Shown here: positions 1 through 7,990 of the stretch, one piece after another
How positions within the stretch are numbered: position 1 is the first letter of the stretch
Layout: every line of letters begins with the position of its first letter
Source of the DNA: CAINVV01 sp038323575
Lineage (GTDB): Bacteria > Bacteroidota > Bacteroidia > Bacteroidales > Prolixibacteraceae
Assembly (NCBI GenBank): GCA_038323575.1
Contig: JBBQHB010000003.1
Location: 1-64,000 of the forward strand
Direction: 5' to 3'
Length of the DNA: 64,000 nt
Notes under the pieces: generated by a model
What the model was told of the DNA's origin: nothing
What the model saw: only the letters and a program-made list of their open reading frames with translations
Database searches by the model: none
Program-made: the position numbers and the translations under genes

Positions 1-171
1 AGCGAAAGGAGGTAAGAAACAAAGACAAATTTTTGGGCAAAAGAATGTTGGTGCAAACCGCCAACCGGAATGGCATACCTCGAAATGAACGCAAAGCTTT
101 AACCGTAGAAAAAAATACTATATGCTGAATCGCTGACAATAGCGATCATTCATCCAGGGAGAAAAAGCTGA
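1..171. other. window edge, unassigned
   Basis: No gene can be assigned here. Short open stretches run in from the left edge on the plus strand (one ends near 88, another near 131), but neither gives a recognisable peptide. A small hairpin (ATCGCT/AGCGAT, about 127-147) lies downstream of the tamL stop codon on the minus strand and could help end that operon, but no clear T-tract was seen. Confidence 0.3.
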
Positions 172-2472
172 TCAGAACGGATAACCGATTGCCAGATTGA
201 AACGGAAGCCATGGAAGATATCGCCGGTGCGGAGCCAGTTGCCGTTTTCGCCCGCATAAGGAGTTCTGAGCGGAAGTCCGAGATCGGTTCGCAGGATGAA
301 AAAATCAAAATCGAACCGCAGTCCAAATCCGGTTGCTACGGCCAGCTGTTTTGCGAAACTGTTGAATTTAAATTCGGCACCCGATCTTAGCACATCCTTA
401 TCAAGCAACCATACGTTGCCTGCATCCACAAACAAGGCTCCGTTCATCATTTTTGAAAACGGAAACCGGTATTCGATGTTTCCTTCCAGTTTGACATCTC
501 CGGTCTGGTCAATAATCCCGCTGTTTACAGCTGGCTTATAACTTCCCGGACCCAATGACCGCGGTATAAATCCCCTGATGCTATTGGAACCGCCACTGTA
601 AAACTGCTCTATATAAGGCATCACAGTGGAATTCCCGTACGATAAACCGGTACCGGCGAAGATGCGGAACACCAACCCCTCTTTTACAGAACCGGTATGG
701 TAACGCAAATCAAGGGAGCCCTTAACAAATTGTGAATAAACATTGTTGAGAATGGTGTAGGGTCTTTCTCCTCCAAAGCTTCTCATCACCAGGTCAATCA
801 GATTTCCTGATGTGCTGAGACTCGCCTGCATGTATATCCCGTTTGCCTTCAGACGCATATTGTCATAAATAAAATCATATTTCAATCCGGCGATTGACTG
901 TTCCCCAAAACTCTTCTTTACATACGGATTGCTGTTCACGATCGAATCAAATGTGGCAGTTGTCTTTAACAAATTCACTATATTGACATTAAAGGGATAA
1001 AAAATGTTTGTTATTTTCTGGTTCCGTTTCCATTGGTAACCCCATCCCAGCTTAACCGCGCTCATCCGGTAGTAAAGCATGTTGTTCATAAATTCATAGC
1101 CCAGGCTGATGATCGTTTTTGAACCAATCAGTTTTGTGTCGTTGATTATATTAAAGGGCACTACCAACCTTGGAAATACAAAAGATGAATTAAGTCCGGC
1201 ATTGTAGGAATTGGCTCCCAGGTTATTTTGAGCTTTTTTGCCCCATTGCCACTCGAACCCCCCGTTCAACTTTAACGAAAATTTATTGGCTTCCCCGCCC
1301 AAATTGGCATGCGCCAGACTTGCCTCCACTCCCGGGCCTGAGAATCCTGAAGATTTCGTTTGGACAAACCCTTCCAGGTTCAAACTAACGTTACTTACAG
1401 GAGAGGACTCGATTTGCAGGTTCAATTTATGCTGAAGGCTATCCTGTAGAACATACTGCATCCTGACCGACTTAAAAACGCCATAGTTGTTCATCCTCAG
1501 AATGGTGCCCTGGTGCTTTGATGATGAATAGAGATCTCCCTGCCTGAACATAATACTGCGTGTGATGACATCCGGTTTCAAATAATTGTGCAGTCCCGAG
1601 AGATAAATCCCATCGTGGAAAATAGTATCCGGCTTCGAATCACGACGATCTGCAGAATCCACCCTGACACCGGAGAGGTGAAAGCTGATATTGTCAATCG
1701 AATATTTATAACGCGCAAATTCAGGCGTTTCAATGCTTTTTTCTATCAGTAAATCGATCAGAAACGGGGTGGTTACCGTGTCGGCAACGATCTGCAGGTA
1801 ATCCGCTTTAAAATAGTAATAGCCTTTTTCTACCAGCATGGAGGTAATCTTGTTTTTTTCAGAACTGACTGTCTCCAGGCTGAAATTATCGCCGGGTTTG
1901 ATCAGCAGTTTTTCCTGGTAAGCATTGATAAGGCTGTCTACCTCATCTACAGGTGTCGCATAGGAAATCCTGTTGATATGATACGGATTTTCCAGCTGAA
2001 GATAGTATTGTATTTTGGCCTTCCGGGGATTTGTCTTGCAAGTGTCAAGGACAAACTTAACTTTTGCCTTGAAAAAACCATTGTTAAACAGTTCCGATTC
2101 AACTTTTTTACTCCGCTGTTCAGGATTAACATCTGATACCAAAACCGGTTTGCTGGAAAATGTCTTGAAAAACCAATTCGACACTTTGCCTGTTCCGTCT
2201 CCCTTCATGTAATTATGTACCCATAGTCCGAATGGAGGCAGAATACGCCTGGATCCTATAACTGCACCGTTGGGTTTGAAAAAAGTTACATCATTGGCTA
2301 TTTTGGTTGCTGCTTTTACATCCTTTCTTTGAGTTAAATCATTAACAATCAATTTATCATTCCCTGAAAACAGCATATCTCCCCCTGTAAGATAGCGGGT
2401 ATTAGAGCAGCCATCCAGCAGCAGGAGAACTGCGGCAAAAAGCAGAAAGCGTACCGTGTTTTTTTGCTTCAT
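172..2472 (-). CDS. tamL: TamL-like BamA/TamA-family outer membrane lipoprotein
   Basis: A 766-residue member of the Omp85 (BamA/TamA) superfamily. The N-terminus is a lipoprotein signal ending LLLLDGC, so Cys22 is the likely lipidated residue; this lipidated form of TamA is the Bacteroidota type called TamL. POTRA-like segments fill roughly residues 100-350 and a 16-strand surface-antigen barrel fills the C-terminal half, with the family-typical GGSNSIRGF motif near residue 630 and an aromatic C-terminus (IGYPF). It starts 3 bp after the tamB stop codon, so the two are one transcription unit. The expected role is to work with TamB in assembling outer membrane proteins or moving lipids. Superfamily assignment is firm; the choice of TamL over a BamA paralogue rests on the lipobox and the tamB neighbour. 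Confidence 0.88.
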   Translation of the reverse strand: MKQKNTVRFLLFAAVLLLLDGCSNTRYLTGGDMLFSGNDKLIVNDLTQRKDVKAATKIANDVTFFKPNGAVIGSRRILPPFGLWVHNYMKGDGTGKVSNWFFKTFSSKPVLVSDVNPEQRSKKVESELFNNGFFKAKVKFVLDTCKTNPRKAKIQYYLQLENPYHINRISYATPVDEVDSLINAYQEKLLIKPGDNFSLETVSSEKNKITSMLVEKGYYYFKADYLQIVADTVTTPFLIDLLIEKSIETPEFARYKYSIDNISFHLSGVRVDSADRRDSKPDTIFHDGIYLSGLHNYLKPDVITRSIMFRQGDLYSSSKHQGTILRMNNYGVFKSVRMQYVLQDSLQHKLNLQIESSPVSNVSLNLEGFVQTKSSGFSGPGVEASLAHANLGGEANKFSLKLNGGFEWQWGKKAQNNLGANSYNAGLNSSFVFPRLVVPFNIINDTKLIGSKTIISLGYEFMNNMLYYRMSAVKLGWGYQWKRNQKITNIFYPFNVNIVNLLKTTATFDSIVNSNPYVKKSFGEQSIAGLKYDFIYDNMRLKANGIYMQASLSTSGNLIDLVMRSFGGERPYTILNNVYSQFVKGSLDLRYHTGSVKEGLVFRIFAGTGLSYGNSTVMPYIEQFYSGGSNSIRGFIPRSLGPGSYKPAVNSGIIDQTGDVKLEGNIEYRFPFSKMMNGALFVDAGNVWLLDKDVLRSGAEFKFNSFAKQLAVATGFGLRFDFDFFILRTDLGLPLRTPYAGENGNWLRTGDIFHGFRFNLAIGYPF

Positions 2473-2475
2473 GAC

Positions 2476-5400
2476 TTACTTTTTGTTTTCAGTGGGTAGA
2501 TTATGTGGAACAATTTTTATCTTTTCCGGTCGCCTCCATAAATCTTTCATACTTGCATAATTCTTGTGATAAAGGAAACCTATTCCTGATTTGATGATTT
2601 CTCCTTCGAGGATGTTTTCATAATCCTGGTTCCGGTATAATTTAAGGAATTTTGTACCCGTTTTATCAAGCGCATATTCGAACGTGAAGTTTTCAATGAT
2701 GCTGTTCATTGCACCTGCCGAACTGTAGTCATTTAGTCTTCCGGTGAGTTTGAATGTGGCCCTGTCACCGAACATCTTTCTTTCCATGGCATAGGAAAAG
2801 TTGGTTTTATCCTTTTGCGTGCCGCTGGCACTAGTTTCGGTGCGGCTATCAATTCCGAATGACAAATCCATATTCTTGAAACTCGTTTTTGTGAATGAAT
2901 TCAGCTGGGATTGCCAGAAACTGGCCATTTGGGCCGCAACGATGTTGCTCGAACTTTGAATCTGCAGCAGATCTATTGATCCGAAAAGAAGGAGGTTTAC
3001 TGCCTGCCGCATCACTTCATCCGGAGGTAACGAACTGAGCACACTTGCGACATAGGAGTCAGGACTTCTGATATCAAAAATAATCGTAGGCTGCATCAAC
3101 TGGTTTGTCAGTTTCATGGAGACTATAAATTCAACGTTGTGGTTTTTGTTGTCAATCGGGTTGGTATAGGTTCCTTTCACCTTGGTGGTAGCTTCCAGGT
3201 TAAGTTCGGGATTCTCAATACTGCCATCCCACCGAAGTGAACTTCCTGATGTGATCGTAAAATATTTCATCGGCCAGCCGGGAAACTTAACTTCAGAGGT
3301 TCCTTTCTGAACCTCATAATTACCGGTTAAACTGGTCATATTATTCGTAAGCATGGAGTAATTAAGGAAGCCATTACCGGAAACATGTATTGCAATATTA
3401 AATCCTTTGGAGATTTCGAGGTTGAAAATACTTTTCGGATTGATTTCTATTGTAGCCTGTATGGATGGCATCCAGTTAAATTCAGCTTTTTTAGCCGTAG
3501 TTTTGACGGGCACCATACGGTTACCATCGAGTTTGGCAAACAAGATCGTTCTTTTAACTTCCTGCACTTCGAGATCCTGAATCTGACGGTAAGTAATTTC
3601 CGTTCCGTTTTCGAGCGACACATTGCCTTTAAAGATTGGATTACTGAGGGAACCGGTAATACTGATATCCGAATTGACAACAACAGAACCCGAAAAAACC
3701 TGATTATCGTTTACGGTAGTGTTCATCACCTGAAGTTTATCCAGGATGAGATGAAGATCTGCAGTAATATTATTGGGATCTTCCAGGTTTATTGTTCCGT
3801 TCAGGTGAGAGCTTTGTTTCAGGGTATCAAGCACTACAAACTGGTTGAAATTCAACAGATTTTGCTTAACAGTTATCTTTTCATCCGGGAAACTGAACCA
3901 CGAATTCAGCGGAATAACATGCAAAGCCACCTGTTTCGTCCTCAGTTCACCATCTATGCTCCGTTTTGGCGTTGGTTTGCCCATGGCAATTTCCCCGCTT
4001 ACCGAACCCTGCAGCCTGTCGGCATACTTGTTGACCAACGGCTCTAAAAGACGCATCGGTATATCTTTGAAACCGGCATGAAAATAGCGGCCCGCAAGGT
4101 TGTTCCCCGGTTCATATCCGAAGCTTACCGTCGACGAGTCGTTGAGTTGTACAGTGCTTTCAGTTTGCAGGATACCTGTAGAATCGGCCACCAGTTTGCC
4201 GGTTCCGGCGAACTTACGGATGTTGATGCCTTCCCATTTCACCTTCACGAGGTCAAATTTAAAACCGAGATTTTTCGTGATCTTGTCACTGTACGTCAAA
4301 TGGGCATTCAGTGTTCCTTCAGGCATGTATTTGATGATTCCCGGTGTAACCATCATGTTTGTTTCTACCTGTTGAAAATCGAGCGAAAGCATTTCAGATG
4401 TCCGTCCTGCCATATCTATTCGCATATCCTTGTGCTGCAGATGTAAACTGGCAACCATATCTTTGGAGGCAGCTTTCCAGCTTAAGAATTCCGTTGGTGA
4501 GATGGTCCATTTATTTGCATTGAGTATCCACTCCGGATAAGCTGATTTCAGGATGATCCGGTCGTTTTGCTTCGTTGCTTCTGCTCCCAAATGATACATC
4601 GGCAAACCTTTGCGGTTGTTTACCAGGAGTTTGGCCAGCATACTCCCCCGGCGGAAATCAAAGTCGAAAGAAGATGATCCTGCCAGCATCATGCCGGCAG
4701 CCATACTGTCAAGTGCAATTTTGCAGTTTAGCTGATTCTCATTCAATTTCATTTTCATGATTAATCCAATGCTCCTGAACTTATTGTACTGAAGCCTGTC
4801 GACAAAGATTTCGGCATGTGCCAGGCTATCCCTGCTCTTCTTTTCCACCAAAAGCTGAATGCGGTTAAAGTTGAAAACCGAATCAGGTATATACAGGTTA
4901 AAGATTGAATCATACCTGGCGGTTGCGGTCAGTTTAAATCCGGGTAACTGCGATAATGCAGGCAGATTAATCATATTGGTTGAATCGAGGCTGAAAATCT
5001 TCCCAAACCGGCTTGTTTGCATAATATTTTTAAGGCTTTCCAGTGAAGTCTGACTTTGAAAACCTGCAGTCATAAAATCGGTCGTCAACTTTGATTGGAC
5101 CATGTTGTCGGTCAGGTTCAGAACCATGGATAAATTTCTCCGGAAGACTGATTTATTTCCGCCGATTAAAGTCAAATCCTTCAGGTTCACTGTTGACCCG
5201 GCGCTGTCGGCGGAGTAATGAAAATCAGCCGATATGGTTCCTTTGGCGGCATAGCTTCCCGGTAGGAGGTGAAGCCTGCCCGCATCCACATTAAAATCAC
5301 CGGATAGTGTGCCGCTGTATCTGCTGCCATCCATTTTAAATGCACCTTCCAATGCACACTGAAGTGCAGAATCAGATGCAGTAATGTTTACAAGGTATTG

Positions 5401-7227
5401 GTTGTTGCGAACTGAAATCGCAGCTCCGATGCCGTGGGTAGTGACATTTTTATAAGTAACTGAATCAATCCGGACAGTGCCCTCACCCGACATATCTTTC
5501 GGATTTATACCTCCCTCCCATGCGCCGTTGGCTGTTAACCTGCCCAGGTCCGGCAGGCTAAAAATCTCACCAAGGTTTATGCTGCTGAGTGTTGCCACTG
5601 CCCTGCCGGTATTTTGTTCAAGGTCAATGTTGCCAGTCAATCCGATATTCCCCGATTCACTTTGAACATCAAGCATAAATTCCGGTTTTAAAAAAGAATT
5701 TTTTATAGTTGACGTCAGGCTTACGGGACTGAATTCCGGCAGTTTTATATCATACCCGAGCAAAATTGTCGCTTCAGATACCTGATCCCGTGTAATATTT
5801 TGAGCGCCGAATTTTAAATCACACCCTGAAGCCGGCATTTTCAGCACATCCGTTACATATCCGGAGATACTCAACCCTATGCCGGAAGCAGAACTGAGAT
5901 TAAATTTTTCGATACTCAGCGAATCCAATGAACCGGTAATGGCTGCGGATAAACACACTATATCATCAGCAGCAGGAAGTGATTGTTTTCTGATGTTGAG
6001 CGAAGCTGCCAGTTCAATGGTTAAATTACATTTTCGCAGGGAATCGATGCGGAAGAATACCTCACCCGACCGGAGGGAATTCCGCTCATTCAATGCAAAT
6101 GAGAGTTTGCTGATATTCAGGCCGGATTCCCGGGGGCTTATCTTAATGTCTTTGATGATGGTATTAAATCCATGAACGGGCATATATTGCTGTATCAAGC
6201 TGTCCTGCCTGGTATTTGCACTGCTGTACAAAAAAGAACCATTATTTATGCCAAGAAGGCCGCACTCAATTGTCCAGGGAAAGCTGATCGTTCCGGTTTT
6301 AACAGGTTCCGCAGCAGAAAGCTCGTTCGGCAAAGGATTTGATGAACGATAGATGATTGCCGGATCCGTCAGTTCAAGTTTTGAAACAAGCAGCGTTTTG
6401 CGGGCTAAATCCAGACTTTCAATGGACAAAAATCCCCTTTTCAGGGAAACCTCCGCCGATTGCCCGCTCACTTGCCCGCTGTCCCTCCGGTTATAGGTAT
6501 AATTGATATCCAGCAGTTCCAACCTGCGCAGGGTCAATTTCCAGGGTCCGGGGTCTGAAGGAGTTACAACGGCAGGCACCAATGGAGACCAAAGATCGAC
6601 AATCCCCCGTGCTTTTTCAATATTCAGGGAAGCTATGTGAAGCTGCTTTTGCGGCAGTGAAAAGGCATCAAATATCAAATCTGCTTTCTGCAGGGTCTGT
6701 TTGTAGAGGATGCCATTCAAGGAATCGCTGTAAAGAAACCTGATGTTCTCCAGCTGAACCTCGTTGACCCGTATATCCCATGGCTTTTGGGGCTTGTCTC
6801 CTTCTACGGGTGGAGCGGACAAATTGCTGAAAAGAGAGAGAATTTCAAGCTGACCGGACTTGTTGTCCGTCAGCAGGTTAACTACAACATCGTGCAGACT
6901 GGCATTCCGGATTACTATCCGTTTGAAAAGCAAAGAAAACGGATTTATGGAAATGCGCACATTCCCGGCATAAACCAGTGTATCACCGGTTGATTTGATC
7001 AGTTCAAGCCGTCCCAGGCTGATGTCACCGTTCAGCTTCAACGAGATATTACCGGCATGCAGCGGTAATCCTTTATCACTGATAATACTGTTTATTTTAA
7101 CTGTAAGTGCACGGTGAACAGCCGGAATGTTCAATACCGCAACCAAAAAGAAAAAAAGCAGCACCAGACTGAGGAAAAAGTATTTCAGTATACCAATTAC
7201 TTTTTTCAGCGCAGGGTGTAATTTCAT
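2476..7227 (-). CDS. tamB: translocation/assembly module protein TamB
   Basis: A 1583-residue AsmA/TamB-type protein. It has one N-terminal membrane anchor (about residues 12-34, rich in L, F and V), then a very long periplasmic part made of repeated short amphipathic strands, as expected for the beta-taco groove of this family. The C-terminal part (about 1150-1500) has the features of the DUF490/TamB domain, including FKGNVSLENGTEI-like and GNYEVQKGTSEVKFPGWP-like stretches. The protein would span the periplasm from the inner membrane to its barrel partner TamL, encoded 3 bp downstream. In other bacteria TamB-like proteins help insert outer membrane proteins and carry phospholipids across. 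Many open frames on the opposite strand here are antisense shadows. Confidence 0.9.
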   Translation of the reverse strand: MKLHPALKKVIGILKYFFLSLVLLFFFLVAVLNIPAVHRALTVKINSIISDKGLPLHAGNISLKLNGDISLGRLELIKSTGDTLVYAGNVRISINPFSLLFKRIVIRNASLHDVVVNLLTDNKSGQLEILSLFSNLSAPPVEGDKPQKPWDIRVNEVQLENIRFLYSDSLNGILYKQTLQKADLIFDAFSLPQKQLHIASLNIEKARGIVDLWSPLVPAVVTPSDPGPWKLTLRRLELLDINYTYNRRDSGQVSGQSAEVSLKRGFLSIESLDLARKTLLVSKLELTDPAIIYRSSNPLPNELSAAEPVKTGTISFPWTIECGLLGINNGSFLYSSANTRQDSLIQQYMPVHGFNTIIKDIKISPRESGLNISKLSFALNERNSLRSGEVFFRIDSLRKCNLTIELAASLNIRKQSLPAADDIVCLSAAITGSLDSLSIEKFNLSSASGIGLSISGYVTDVLKMPASGCDLKFGAQNITRDQVSEATILLGYDIKLPEFSPVSLTSTIKNSFLKPEFMLDVQSESGNIGLTGNIDLEQNTGRAVATLSSINLGEIFSLPDLGRLTANGAWEGGINPKDMSGEGTVRIDSVTYKNVTTHGIGAAISVRNNQYLVNITASDSALQCALEGAFKMDGSRYSGTLSGDFNVDAGRLHLLPGSYAAKGTISADFHYSADSAGSTVNLKDLTLIGGNKSVFRRNLSMVLNLTDNMVQSKLTTDFMTAGFQSQTSLESLKNIMQTSRFGKIFSLDSTNMINLPALSQLPGFKLTATARYDSIFNLYIPDSVFNFNRIQLLVEKKSRDSLAHAEIFVDRLQYNKFRSIGLIMKMKLNENQLNCKIALDSMAAGMMLAGSSSFDFDFRRGSMLAKLLVNNRKGLPMYHLGAEATKQNDRIILKSAYPEWILNANKWTISPTEFLSWKAASKDMVASLHLQHKDMRIDMAGRTSEMLSLDFQQVETNMMVTPGIIKYMPEGTLNAHLTYSDKITKNLGFKFDLVKVKWEGINIRKFAGTGKLVADSTGILQTESTVQLNDSSTVSFGYEPGNNLAGRYFHAGFKDIPMRLLEPLVNKYADRLQGSVSGEIAMGKPTPKRSIDGELRTKQVALHVIPLNSWFSFPDEKITVKQNLLNFNQFVVLDTLKQSSHLNGTINLEDPNNITADLHLILDKLQVMNTTVNDNQVFSGSVVVNSDISITGSLSNPIFKGNVSLENGTEITYRQIQDLEVQEVKRTILFAKLDGNRMVPVKTTAKKAEFNWMPSIQATIEINPKSIFNLEISKGFNIAIHVSGNGFLNYSMLTNNMTSLTGNYEVQKGTSEVKFPGWPMKYFTITSGSSLRWDGSIENPELNLEATTKVKGTYTNPIDNKNHNVEFIVSMKLTNQLMQPTIIFDIRSPDSYVASVLSSLPPDEVMRQAVNLLLFGSIDLLQIQSSSNIVAAQMASFWQSQLNSFTKTSFKNMDLSFGIDSRTETSASGTQKDKTNFSYAMERKMFGDRATFKLTGRLNDYSSAGAMNSIIENFTFEYALDKTGTKFLKLYRNQDYENILEGEIIKSGIGFLYHKNYASMKDLWRRPEKIKIVPHNLPTENKK

Positions 7228-7448
7228 GATTCTTTAAAATGATTCAATCCCGGCATTTTCCACCAGTATCAATCGGTAAAAGTATCTCTTATGTTTGTTA
7301 AAATGTTATATAATTTATCCCAAAATGTTACATAATTCACAGTCTTTCAATTATCCACGAAAATCAGGTTTTAAACATCAAAAAAAAGCAGGCTGCGGCT
7401 GGCCCTGACGATTTCATCAATGGCCGGAACCGGCAAATCGCGTTCACG

Positions 7449-7667
7449 TTAGGCCGCTTCCATTTTGCCTTTTAAATCTTCGGCTTCTTTGTGCTTGGCC
7501 ATAGCCTTGTCAATCATAGGATTTACCTCGGCCCAATTGTAACTGGTTAGTGCATGTAAGGGAAATTTCATGCCATCAGCACGATGCTTGCTGTAAACTT
7601 TAGATGCAAGCGCAAGCTTCTCAACTAAATTGTCGGAAATCGCAATTCTACCTGAAGTGTTTGACAT
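7449..7667 (-). CDS. small hypothetical protein, 72 aa
   Basis: A 72-residue soluble protein that I do not recognise. It is mainly helical and charged, with no signal peptide or membrane segment; its C-terminal third (MIDKAMAKHKEAEDLKGKME) is a probable amphipathic or coiled-coil helix. A normal ATG, balanced codon use and its position in an otherwise AT-rich gap between tamB and the restriction gene suggest it is real. It is transcribed in the same direction as tamB but lies about 220 bp upstream, so it is probably a separate unit. No function can be given. Confidence 0.55.
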   Translation of the reverse strand: MSNTSGRIAISDNLVEKLALASKVYSKHRADGMKFPLHALTSYNWAEVNPMIDKAMAKHKEAEDLKGKMEAA

Positions 7668-7990
7668 GAGTGATAGAGATTAGGTGAATAATATAAAAAC
7701 TAAATTGTTGCATAAATTTAAAACATTTATTACTGATAATCAATACATAATCACAAAAAAATATTTTTTTTTATGTTTCTACAGTTAGTTATTTACTACT
7801 TAATATCACTCTTTGATGGTTCAAATTACTAATTTCAATCTTGAAACTGGCGATTCTAATTTTGCATTCGATGATTTCAAATTTGTATTTATCATTTTCA
7901 ATTTTCAATTTGTAGTAATGATGAAGTGCAGTCCCAAGTTTTTGTTTAAATTCGTCTTTCCGAATAACAACCAACCGATTCTTAAAGCAA
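7668..7990. other. AT-rich intergenic region upstream of the restriction gene
   Basis: This 323-bp gap is strongly AT-rich and holds short irregular repeats of TTTCAATTT/AATTTG type (about 7815-7915). These give small open frames on both strands whose translations are low-complexity I, F, N and K, so no gene is called. The promoter of the restriction gene must lie here, but no convincing -33/-7 pair was seen. Confidence 0.5.

Noticed and set aside
3385..4047. Plus-strand open frame of 220 codons inside tamB
   Set aside because: Antisense to a well-supported TamB coding region and without recognisable motifs.
7789..7974. Minus-strand open frame of 61 codons
   Set aside because: It reads through short TTTCAATTT-type repeats; the translation is low-complexity K, I, E and N with no family likeness.
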